From an uncultured Thermomicrobiales bacterium (GTDB taxonomy: Bacteria > Chloroflexota > Chloroflexia > Thermomicrobiales > UBA6265), in NCBI GenBank assembly GCA_902806395.1, contig CADCWH010000165.1, positions 1 through 7,850 of the forward strand: DNA of 7,850 nt. Direction: 5' to 3'. This document shows, piece after piece, positions 1 through 5,345 of the stretch. How positions within the stretch are numbered: the stretch's first letter is position 1; every line of letters starts with the position of its first letter. The position numbers and the translations under genes are program-made. A model generated the notes under the pieces. It saw nothing but the letters and a program-made list of their open reading frames with translations. It was not told where the DNA came from and made no database searches.

Positions 1-506
1 GCCTCGTCGATGATGTAGAACTTGGTCCGCAGGTGGGTCGGGGCATACTTGACCCGCTCCCGCAGTTCACGGATATCGTCGATGCCCCGGTTGCTGGCCG
101 CATCGATCTCGACCACGTCCGTCGTCGCGTTGGCCGCGATCGCCACGCAGTTGGCACACGTGCCGCACGGCCGCGCCGCCGGGTCCGGATGGAGGCAGTT
201 GACCGCCTTGGCCAGCAGCCGAGCCGTGGTCGTCTTGCCCGTGCCGCGCGGACCGCAGAATAGGTAGGCGTGACCGAGCCGGTCCCGGGCGATCGCGTTC
301 CGGAGCGTCCGGACGATCACCTCCTGACCGACCAACTCGTCCTCGGCGAACGTCGCCGGCCGATACTTCCGGTACAATGACCGCGTCTGGCTGCCACCGT
401 CGGTGGATGATGCGTTCCGCGCGGCCGGAGCGACGGGCACTGCGGTAGGACTTGCCACGGGGGCGACGGGGGGCATCTCGTCGCCGAAGAGGGATGGGGC
501 GATCAT
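1..506 (-). CDS. dnaX: DNA polymerase III subunit gamma/tau, N-terminal part (cut by left window edge)
   Basis: DnaX is the AAA+ ATPase of the replicative clamp loader; it helps load the sliding clamp and ties the loader to the polymerase. The 168 codons in the window contain the family signature SLYRKYRP (residues 43-50), VGQE (59-62), Walker A GPRGTGKT (85-92), four zinc-binding cysteines C104, C114, C117 and C120, the DAASNRGIDDIR motif (135-146) and the start of Walker B (YIIDEA), where the window ends. The start at 506 is supported by GGGGAG at 513-518, six bases upstream. With that start the protein has about 40 Pro/Ala/Val-rich residues before SLYRKYRP, whereas DnaX usually begins only a few residues before this motif. 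Possible GTG starts at residues 17 and 23 lack an obvious ribosome site. It is transcribed away from rsmI. The identification is firm; the exact start is less so. Confidence 0.94.
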   Translation of the reverse strand, partial: MIAPSLFGDEMPPVAPVASPTAVPVAPAARNASSTDGGSQTRSLYRKYRPATFAEDELVGQEVIVRTLRNAIARDRLGHAYLFCGPRGTGKTTTARLLAKAVNCLHPDPAARPCGTCANCVAIAANATTDVVEIDAASNRGIDDIRELRERVKYAPTHLRTKFYIIDE

Positions 507-570
507 AGGGGGCTCCCCGGCCCACGGCTCGCCGCCGCGTCCGATCCTGAATCCGAATTCGATGGCGTCA

Positions 571-599
571 TTGTCCGTACATCGCCCGGCCAGTATATC
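571..599 (+). promoter_or_regulatory. Candidate sigma70-type promoter for rsmI
   Basis: On the plus strand TTGTCC (571-576) and TATATC (594-599) are 17 bases apart, each matching the -35/-10 consensus at four of six positions. The start would be near 606, about 70 bases before rsmI. Its -10 overlaps the -10 proposed for dnaX on the other strand. This is motif evidence only. Confidence 0.38.
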
Positions 600-620
600 G
601 GCCGACCCCCAGACCGTCCA
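592..620 (-). promoter_or_regulatory. Candidate sigma70-type promoter for dnaX
   Basis: Read on the minus strand, a TGGACG -35-like hexamer (615-620) and a TATACT -10 hexamer (592-597) are separated by 17 bases. Transcription would start near 585, about 80 bases before the dnaX ATG. The -10 is a near-consensus AT-rich hexamer in a GC-rich gap; the -35 matches TTGACA at four of six positions. This is motif evidence only. Confidence 0.42.
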
Positions 621-674
621 AACTTCGCTGCCTGCCGACTGTCACCCACCACGTCTCGGAGACCAGCGGCCACC

Positions 675-1628
675 ATGGGCACTCTCTACGTGGTCGCCAC
701 GCCGATCGGCAACCGGGCCGACATCTCTGAGCGCGCGATCCAGACCCTGCGCGCCGTCTCCCTGGTCGCCGCCGAGGATACCCGCCACACCGGCCAATTC
801 CTCAAGCACCTCGGCATCGATCGCCCCCTCCTCAGCTACCACGCCTTCAACGAGCGTGGCCGCCGCGATCGTCTCCTTGCCGCCCTGGCCGACGGCGATG
901 TTGCCCTGGTCACCGACGCCGGTACGCCCGGCATTTCCGACCCGGGCCACGACCTGGTCGACGCCGCTCACGAGGCCGGTTTCCCCGTGTCCCCGATTCC
1001 CGGCCCCTCCGCCATGGTGGCGGCGGTCGCCGCCTCTGGTCTGGTCCCCGGGCCGTTCTACATGCTCGGGTTCCTCCCCGTCCGGGGTCCGGAGCGCGTG
1101 GCGGCGCTCGCCCGGGCCGCCGCCGCCGCCTCGCCCGTCGTCCTCTTCGAGGCGGCTCCCCGGCTGGTCCGCACGCTGGACGACCTGCTCGCCGCGCTGG
1201 GCGACCGCCGGCTCGCCGTCGCCCGGGAGCTGACCAAGCTGCACGAGGAGATAGCGCGTGGTACCGTGAGCGAGATGCGAGCCCGGTACGATGCGGCATC
1301 GCCCCGGGGGGAGCTGGTCTTGGTCGTCGGGGCGCCGCTCGCCGGCGGGTTCGCGGCCGACGATGTCCGGGGCACCCTGCGTGCCCTCCTGGCGGGCGGC
1401 CACGGTCCCAGCCAGGCCGCCCGCGAGGCCGCCGCGCTCTTCGCCATCCCCCGGGGTGATCTCTACACCCTGGCCCGCGAGGTCGCCGCCGAAGCGACCG
1501 CACGGCGTCCAGAGACGGCCGGCGACCCCGACCGGGAGCAGGTCCCCGCCGATGGGCCAGGCGCGGACGGGGGCCCGGACCTGAAGCCACTGACGGACGA
1601 TGGCCGCGACGACCGTGGAGGACGATGA
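675..1628 (+). CDS. rsmI: 16S rRNA (cytidine(1402)-2'-O)-methyltransferase RsmI
   Basis: RsmI uses S-adenosylmethionine to methylate the 2'-OH of C1402 in the decoding centre of 16S rRNA. The 317-residue product begins with the family signature TLYVVATPIGN (3-13). It continues with AEDTRHTG (33-40), VTDAGTPGISDPG (79-91), the PIPGPSA turn (108-114), FLPVRGPER (133-141, where most homologues have FLPRKG...R), LFEAAPRL (157-164) and VARELTKLHEE (182-192). The small C-terminal domain of the family is present (SQAAREAAAL...DLYTLA, about 246-266). Residues 277-317 form a Gly/Asp/Pro-rich, probably disordered tail, so the protein is longer than the usual 270-290 residues. The ribosome site is weak: GGAGA at 658-662 is 12 bases from the ATG. 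However, GTLYVVATPIGN at the very N-terminus fits the family start. Its stop overlaps the next gene's first ATG (ATGA). Confidence 0.95.
   Translation: MGTLYVVATPIGNRADISERAIQTLRAVSLVAAEDTRHTGQFLKHLGIDRPLLSYHAFNERGRRDRLLAALADGDVALVTDAGTPGISDPGHDLVDAAHEAGFPVSPIPGPSAMVAAVAASGLVPGPFYMLGFLPVRGPERVAALARAAAAASPVVLFEAAPRLVRTLDDLLAALGDRRLAVARELTKLHEEIARGTVSEMRARYDAASPRGELVLVVGAPLAGGFAADDVRGTLRALLAGGHGPSQAAREAAALFAIPRGDLYTLAREVAAEATARRPETAGDPDREQVPADGPGADGGPDLKPLTDDGRDDRGGR
1617..1622 (+). promoter_or_regulatory. Ribosome binding site GGAGGA that decides the start of the small downstream gene
   Basis: GGAGGA lies only two bases before the ATG at 1625 but eight bases before the in-frame ATG at 1631. 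The eight-base spacing favours 1631 as the main start. The site is inside the last codons of rsmI, so translation of the two genes is probably coupled. Confidence 0.6.
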
Positions 1629-1630
1629 CC

Positions 1631-1918
1631 ATGGGGACCTGGCTACACCGGTCGTTTGCCAAGGTGGAGCACCTGCTGGCCTTCGTCAACGCCGAGTCCA
1701 TGCGGGCCGACCAGTTCAAGGTCGTCTCCGCTCGGGATAGCCGGGGCGGCCCGGTCTTCATCCTCCTCTTCGAGCAACCGGATCCGGACGGTGGCGCCGG
1801 CACGACGATCGTCGAGGCCGAGTTGCTCCCCGTCGTCGAGGCCGTCGAACGGGCCGATGTCGCCGACGCCATCACTCAGGCCGAGGAGATCATCCACGGC
1901 GGCGGCAACGACACTTGA
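1631..1918 (+). CDS. Small uncharacterised protein, translationally coupled to rsmI
   Basis: I do not recognise this family. From 1631 the product has 95 residues; starting at 1625 adds Met-Thr. It is acidic, without a signal peptide, membrane segment or cysteine. An amphipathic helix-like N-terminal part (WLHRSFAKVEHLLAFVNAES) is followed by a probable beta hairpin (QFKVVSARDSRGGPVFILLFEQP), a second strand (GTTIVEAELLPVV), and a helical C-terminal part (EAVERADVADAITQAEEIIH), suggesting a small alpha/beta fold. The frame has codon use like its neighbours, a good SD, and begins inside rsmI with an ATGA overlap. These features support a real gene expressed with rsmI. A role in ribosome biology is possible by context alone and is not shown by the sequence. 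Confidence 0.75.
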   Translation: MGTWLHRSFAKVEHLLAFVNAESMRADQFKVVSARDSRGGPVFILLFEQPDPDGGAGTTIVEAELLPVVEAVERADVADAITQAEEIIHGGGNDT

Positions 1919-1924
1919 CCATAG

Positions 1925-1968
1925 GGGATAGGAAAAGGATCCTCCCCATGGTCTGCCGTCCCTATCCC
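1925..1968. terminator. Inverted repeat between convergent genes, possible two-way terminator
   Basis: GGGATAGG (1925-1932) is exactly complementary to CCTATCCC (1961-1968), with a 28-base loop. An alternative short stem pairs GGGGA (1924-1928) with TCCCC (1943-1947). It sits between the stop of the small plus-strand gene and the end of the minus-strand SEDS gene, whose TAG stop (1962-1964) lies within the right arm. There is no U-tract on either side, so intrinsic termination is uncertain. Confidence 0.33.
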
Positions 1969-3083
1969 GACTGGAACGCTAGCCGCCTGCGGTGCATCAG
2001 GATGCTCTGCAGCACCCCCTCTGCTGCCAAGAACGTCCAGACCGACGAGGACCCGGCGCTGACGAACGGCAGCGTGATCCCGGTCACCGGCATCACGCCG
2101 ATGTTCATGCCGATGTTGACCATCGCCTGGAACAGGAACGCGCCGGTGATCCCCGCCGCCAGGCACTGCCCGAAGCTGTCCCGAGCCACCTCGATCACCG
2201 AGAGGCACCGCCAGATCATGATCAGGTAGGTCGTCAGCAGCGCCAGCATCCCGAAGAAGCCGAACATGCCGCTCGCGTGCGCGAAGATGAAGTCCGACTC
2301 CCGCACCGTCAGCAGTTCCAACTGGCTCTGCGTCCCGCCCGCCAGGCCGGCTCCGAACCATCCTCCGGAGCCGATGCTGATCCGGGCCTGCATGATGTTG
2401 AATCCCTCGCCCATCGGGTCCAGGGCCGGGTTGTAGGAGACCAGCAGCCGCTCCTTCTGGTAGTCCAGGAACACGAACCGCCAGGCCGCAATGAACGCCG
2501 GGGCCGCCATCAGGAGCAGCCCGCCGAAGTACAACGTCCGGGTCCGGGCGGTCATCAGCATCATCGTCGCCCAGATCGCCCCGAACACCAGCGACGACCC
2601 CAGGTCGGGCTCCAGGAACACGATCGCCATCGGCAACGCCACGATCAGCATCGAGACGACGAAGTTGCCAAACTCCGCCATCGCCGGTCCCCGCGAGGCG
2701 ATGAACGCCGCCAGGGCGATGATCGTGGTCAACTTGGCGAATTCCGACGGCTGCATCGAGATCGGACCGAAGTTGATCCAGCGTTCCGATCCGGCGATCG
2801 TGGTCCCGATCCCCGGCAGCATCAGCGCGAACAGCGGCGCCAACCCCGCCAGGTAGATCAGCCAGGCCCCGGTCGCCAAGAATCGGTAGTCGAACGACGC
2901 GATCACCAGCATCATCGTCAGGCCGATCAACCCGTAGAACGCCTGCCGCACCCCGAGGTTGTTCGGCCCAAGCGGGGCCATCTCCGTCGCGCTCCAGATG
3001 GCGATCACGCCGAAGGCCATCAAGATCAGGGTGGTGATGACGAGGTAGGGATCGAAGTCCTTCCAGCGGTGGCCGGTCGTCAT
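1962..3083 (-). CDS. rodA: RodA/FtsW/SpoVE-family (SEDS) peptidoglycan glycosyltransferase, RodA-like
   Basis: SEDS proteins polymerise lipid II into glycan strands in the cytoplasmic membrane, normally with a class B penicillin-binding protein. This 373-residue protein has about ten hydrophobic membrane segments, from residues 13-32 to 338-362. Family motifs include RWINFGPISMQPSEFAKL (101-118), EPDLGSS (158-164), NPALDPMGEGFNIMQARISI (218-237), IGSGG (237-241) and GTQSQLELL (250-258). The aspartate of SDFIFA (D264) corresponds to the essential extracellular-loop Asp of RodA. NIGMNIGVMPVTGITLPF (323-340) is also typical. Length and the GTQSQLE/FIFA region fit RodA better than FtsW. Two motifs are odd: after FIFA the usual EELG acidic stretch is replaced by HASGMFGFFG, and VSYGGSS is VSAGSSS (341-347). 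AGGAG at 3093-3097 lies nine bases before the ATG. The HD gene ends 112 bases upstream on the same strand. No PBP2 partner is visible. Confidence 0.88.
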   Translation of the reverse strand: MTTGHRWKDFDPYLVITTLILMAFGVIAIWSATEMAPLGPNNLGVRQAFYGLIGLTMMLVIASFDYRFLATGAWLIYLAGLAPLFALMLPGIGTTIAGSERWINFGPISMQPSEFAKLTTIIALAAFIASRGPAMAEFGNFVVSMLIVALPMAIVFLEPDLGSSLVFGAIWATMMLMTARTRTLYFGGLLLMAAPAFIAAWRFVFLDYQKERLLVSYNPALDPMGEGFNIMQARISIGSGGWFGAGLAGGTQSQLELLTVRESDFIFAHASGMFGFFGMLALLTTYLIMIWRCLSVIEVARDSFGQCLAAGITGAFLFQAMVNIGMNIGVMPVTGITLPFVSAGSSSVWTFLAAEGVLQSILMHRRRLAFQSG

Positions 3084-3195
3084 GGTGGCTGGCTCCTGGG
3101 GTAGTCGGGGGCGGTGGGGCGGACGGGTCTCGGGTCCGGTGTCACCTCCCGTGGACGGCGGCCACGCCGGGCGACGGGATCACGGCACCAGCCGG

Positions 3196-4050
3196 TCAGA
3201 GGACGACGACGTCGTTCATCGAGATGTGGAAGACGCAGCCCAACAGCTCCGCGGCGTGGCGGCTCATCAGCATCCGGGGCAGGAAGATCTCGAAGTACTC
3301 CATCACCGACGACATCGTGCTGTCGATCTCCAATTGCAGCGTGATCGTCTTCGCCGCCTCGTCGACCCGCAGGAACGACGACGTGGCGGCGTAGTTGACC
3401 CGGTCGTGCTGGTCGAAGCTGGTAGGGTCCTCGTTGCGGACCCGGGATCGGTGGACATCCGACTTGTCGGCCAGGATCAGGGCCGCCGAGACCGGGTGGA
3501 CCGGCTCACCGAGCCGGGCCCCGTCGTCACCGTGGGAGCCGATCGCCCCCAGCACGACCGCGATGTCCTCCGGCACCATCCCCAGCCGGGTCAGGATCGG
3601 GTAGGCCAGCGTCGCGCCGATCGTGGCGTGACCGTGGCGGCTGACAACGTTGCCGATGTCGTGCAGGTAGCCCGAGATCGCCGCCAGCTCCTGGTGCCGG
3701 GAGTCGTGCCCCAACAGCCGCATCACGTTCCGGGCGATGCTCGCGACCAGGGTCACGTGGCGGAACCCGTGCTCGGTGAACCCCAGGACACCCAAGTTGA
3801 TGTTGGCCTGGGTGATGAAGGCCCGCACCTCAGGGTCGGTCCGCACGGTCTCGAACCCTAGGCTCGACTCGGAGCGGGGCGCGTCGGCGGCCGTCTCGGC
3901 CCGAACCGCCGTCTTGCCATAGCGTGGTTCGGACGCGTCGATAGCGTCGATCGCCAGCAGCGTCTCGGTGGCCGCGTTGATCTGCTCCTCGACGGTGTCC
4001 GGCATGATGCCGGGCGTCGCGTCGGGCGTGGCGTCAGGCGATGGGGACAT
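3196..4050 (-). CDS. HD-domain metal-dependent phosphohydrolase
   Basis: This 284-residue soluble protein carries an HD phosphohydrolase domain at roughly residues 90-205. Probable metal ligands are H98 in the FTEHGFRHV segment, the HD pair H130-D131 in GYLHDIGN, H141 after VVSRHG, H173 in IGSHGDD, and D195 in LILADKSDVHRSRVR. This arrangement follows the H...HD...D pattern of the superfamily, whose members hydrolyse phosphoesters including nucleotides. The substrate cannot be read from the sequence, and GGDEF, EAL, PAS or RelA domains are absent. Residues 1-70 are Pro/Asp/Ala-rich and probably flexible. The C-terminal 70 residues form a beta/alpha region (KTITLQLEIDSTMSSVMEYF) of unknown role. 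The start at 4050 is set by GAGGAT (4059-4064), eight bases upstream. It could be cotranscribed with the SEDS gene 112 bases downstream, but that gap is long enough for a separate promoter. Confidence 0.85.
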   Translation of the reverse strand: MSPSPDATPDATPGIMPDTVEEQINAATETLLAIDAIDASEPRYGKTAVRAETAADAPRSESSLGFETVRTDPEVRAFITQANINLGVLGFTEHGFRHVTLVASIARNVMRLLGHDSRHQELAAISGYLHDIGNVVSRHGHATIGATLAYPILTRLGMVPEDIAVVLGAIGSHGDDGARLGEPVHPVSAALILADKSDVHRSRVRNEDPTSFDQHDRVNYAATSSFLRVDEAAKTITLQLEIDSTMSSVMEYFEIFLPRMLMSRHAAELLGCVFHISMNDVVVL

Positions 4051-4084
4051 GGGTCAAGATCCTCGTGTGGACGGGTATTCCAGG

Positions 4085-4090
4085 AGTATA
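4085..4090 (-). promoter_or_regulatory. Candidate -10 element for the HD-domain gene
   Basis: TATACT on the minus strand is identical to the hexamer proposed for dnaX. It would start transcription near 4078, giving a leader of about 28 bases that includes the GAGGAT ribosome site. I found no convincing -35 at 16-18 bases, so this rests on one hexamer. Confidence 0.35.
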
Positions 4091-4214
4091 GGTCGCCCGG
4101 GCCGGGCGTTCCCACCCGGGGGTCCGGCCACGGCGGGCGCTGGCGCAGTGTCCCGACGTCGCCACACCCGTCCCGCGGCCGTGTCGCGGATGCACAGGGG
4201 ACCCACTCGGCTCA

Positions 4215-4223
4215 TGGTAAAAT
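4215..4223 (+). promoter_or_regulatory. Extended -10-like promoter element, possibly for nfeD-floT
   Basis: TGGTAAAAT matches the extended -10 pattern TGn-TAnAAT, with TAAAAT at 4218-4223. No -35 is apparent at the expected distance, which extended -10 promoters can tolerate. Transcription would start near 4230, far upstream of nfeD. A weaker alternative, TGTGATAAC, lies at 4293-4301. Confidence 0.33.
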
Positions 4224-4449
4224 GGTCTCATCGATGAACAGTGAAATGCCCGGCCAATGCGTCGCTGGTCCCCGGGGTCCTGGGGGTAAACGTGTGATAA
4301 CTCTGGTTCGGCGTCCACGCGCGAGCGCGTCGGCGGCTTCCTCCCCGCCCACCTTCGGCCAATCCCTCCCCGGTCTCCCTCGAGCGAGCGCCGCCGAGGT
4401 CCTCAACGCCGGTCCTCCCCACCCTGTCCTCGCCACGTCGTGACCGTGT

Positions 4450-4473
4450 CCATCGGTGTAGTTCATCCGATGG
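4450..4473 (+). repeat. 7-bp inverted repeat in the probable nfeD leader
   Basis: CCATCGG (4450-4456) is exactly complementary to CCGATGG (4467-4473), around a 10-base loop TGTAGTTCAT. It lies 76 bases before the nfeD ATG. It could be an RNA hairpin or a protein-binding palindrome; it has no U-tract and does not look like a terminator. Confidence 0.4.
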
Positions 4474-4538
4474 GACGCACCGTTGTCGCGACGGCGGACG
4501 CGGACCGGGGCGGATGGTGCTCTCACCCGGTCGGAGAT

Positions 4539-4542
4539 GGAG
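4539..4542 (+). promoter_or_regulatory. Ribosome binding site that fixes the nfeD start at 4550
   Basis: GGAG seven bases upstream of the ATG at 4550 supports the shorter 220-residue product over the in-frame ATG at 4514, which would put 12 non-hydrophobic residues ahead of the first membrane segment. Confidence 0.55.
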
Positions 4543-4549
4543 TGGGGAC

Positions 4550-5212
4550 ATGATCGTCATCGCTGACCTGTTGGATGCCATCCTCGTCGGCTGCCTCGCC
4601 TTCGGACTGATCTTCTCCCTGGTCACGATCCTCCTCGGGGGCATCGATGTCGGTGATGCGGCCGACGCGGGCGGACCGTGGTTCGGGAGTGTCAGTGCCC
4701 TGCTGGCGGCGGTCGCCTGGTTCGGGGGCGTGGGGCTCATCGCCCGGAACGCCGTCGGTCTCGTCGCCCCGCTGGCGCTGGTCGCCGCGTTCGCCGCGGG
4801 CATCGCCGGCGCATGGATCGTCGGGATGGCGCTGCGTCGGCTTTCGGCGGAGGGCAAGGGGCTCGACCCCGCCCGCTACGAATTGCCAGGAACACTAGCC
4901 CGCGTCTCCTCCTCGATCCGGGCCGGTGGGGTGGGGGAGATCATCTACGAGCAGGAGGGCTCCCGCCAGGTCACTGCCGCGCGCGCCGAACACGGCACCG
5001 CCATCAGCCGGGGAGAGCAGGTGGTGGTCCTGGCCTACCGAGGTGGCGTGGCTACCGTCGCCGCGTGGGACGAACTGATGCGCCCCCGGGACGAGATCCC
5101 CCCCAGTGGGGTGGTCCCCACCCAGATCGGACCGAACTCGCGATCCGGCCGGGACGCACCGGTCGAGCTGGACGACGAACGTCCGGTCATCGCGACCCAC
5201 CGCACCGGCTGA
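4550..5212 (+). CDS. NfeD-type membrane protein with C-terminal OB-fold (YuaF-like), partner of flotillin
   Basis: Short NfeD proteins are membrane-anchored and are often encoded next to a flotillin or stomatin-like gene; Bacillus YuaF beside YuaG is the model. The 220-residue product starts at the ATG at 4550, where GGAG (4539-4542) is seven bases upstream; the longer frame from 4514 would add a charged leader and has no comparable support. Hydrophobic segments lie near residues 8-29, 44-66 and 70-95. They are followed by a glycine-spaced OB-fold region at about 110-178: LPGTLARVSSSIRAGGVGEI, then AISRGEQVVVLAYRGGVATV, the typical NfeD pattern of a small beta barrel ending in a G..V.VLAY-type strand. 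The N-terminal serine-protease-like ClpP domain of long NfeD is absent. Residues 180-220 form a polar tail. floT starts 133 bases downstream on the same strand. Confidence 0.83.
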   Translation: MIVIADLLDAILVGCLAFGLIFSLVTILLGGIDVGDAADAGGPWFGSVSALLAAVAWFGGVGLIARNAVGLVAPLALVAAFAAGIAGAWIVGMALRRLSAEGKGLDPARYELPGTLARVSSSIRAGGVGEIIYEQEGSRQVTAARAEHGTAISRGEQVVVLAYRGGVATVAAWDELMRPRDEIPPSGVVPTQIGPNSRSGRDAPVELDDERPVIATHRTG

Positions 5213-5214
5213 CG

Positions 5215-5255
5215 CGGTCCGGGCGGCGGACCGACCCGGCACCGGGGATGCCCCG
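5215..5255 (+). repeat. Two tandem hairpins between nfeD and floT
   Basis: CGGTCC (5215-5220) pairs with GGACCG (5228-5233) around seven bases, starting two bases after the nfeD stop. CGGGG (5243-5247) then pairs with CCCCG (5251-5255) around a three-base loop. There is no U-tract, so readthrough into floT is likely. The hairpins may affect mRNA processing or the expression ratio of the pair. Short GC stems can arise by chance in DNA this rich in G and C. Confidence 0.35.
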
Positions 5256-5335
5256 ATCCGGAGTGCGACCACCGTGCGACGGCGTGACGAGCGAACCGCG
5301 ACAGACGCGAATGACGAATCGGACGAGCGGCATAC

Positions 5336-5340
5336 GGAGG
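5336..5340 (+). promoter_or_regulatory. Strong ribosome binding site for floT
   Basis: GGAGG five bases before the ATG at 5346 fixes the flotillin start just ahead of its membrane segment. The same frame stays open upstream to 5106, but that extension is a polar Arg/Asp/Thr-rich overlap of nfeD and is not family-like. Confidence 0.7.
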
Positions 5341-5345
5341 CAGCA

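Larger units (their letters stand above)
4051..4549. other. 499-base non-coding region between the divergent HD gene and nfeD
   Basis: I see no convincing gene here. A 73-codon frame on the plus strand (4222-4443) lacks a ribosome site and reads as low-complexity Ala/Pro/Ser/Arg. Contents: the HD gene -10 (4085-4090); an extended -10-like site (4215-4223) in a locally AT-richer stretch at about 4210-4310; a short hairpin ACGCG-CGAG-CGCGT (4317-4330 region); a long-range 8-bp inverted repeat TCGGCGGC/GCCGCCGA (4330-4337 and 4390-4397); three pyrimidine-rich CCTCCCC-type copies near 4340, 4365 and 4414; and a 7-bp hairpin at 4450-4473. If transcription starts near 4230, nfeD has a leader of about 320 bases. 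Confidence 0.6.

Noticed and set aside
653..663. Perfect GTCTC-G-GAGAC palindrome just before rsmI
   Set aside because: A 5-bp stem with a one-base centre is too short to distinguish from chance, and it coincides with the weak ribosome site.
642..1403. A 253-codon minus-strand frame opposite rsmI, and plus frame 403-1233
   Set aside because: Both overlap the unambiguous rsmI gene in other frames and have Gly/Arg- or Pro/Ser-rich compositions typical of shadow frames.
1992..3104. A 370-codon open frame on the plus strand opposite the SEDS gene
   Set aside because: It is His/Arg/Gln-rich without any fold-like pattern or SD, while the opposite strand encodes a clear RodA-like protein.
3150..3169. 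Short GC stems (CGTGG/CCACG and CGGCG/CGCCG) between the HD and SEDS genes
   Set aside because: They are mutually exclusive 5-bp stems with no U-tract, expected by chance in this composition, so I do not call a terminator.
4222..4443. A 73-codon plus-strand frame in the HD-nfeD gap
   Set aside because: There is no SD before its ATG, which overlaps the -10-like TAAAAT. The product is Ala/Ser/Pro/Arg low complexity and ends among pyrimidine-rich repeats.
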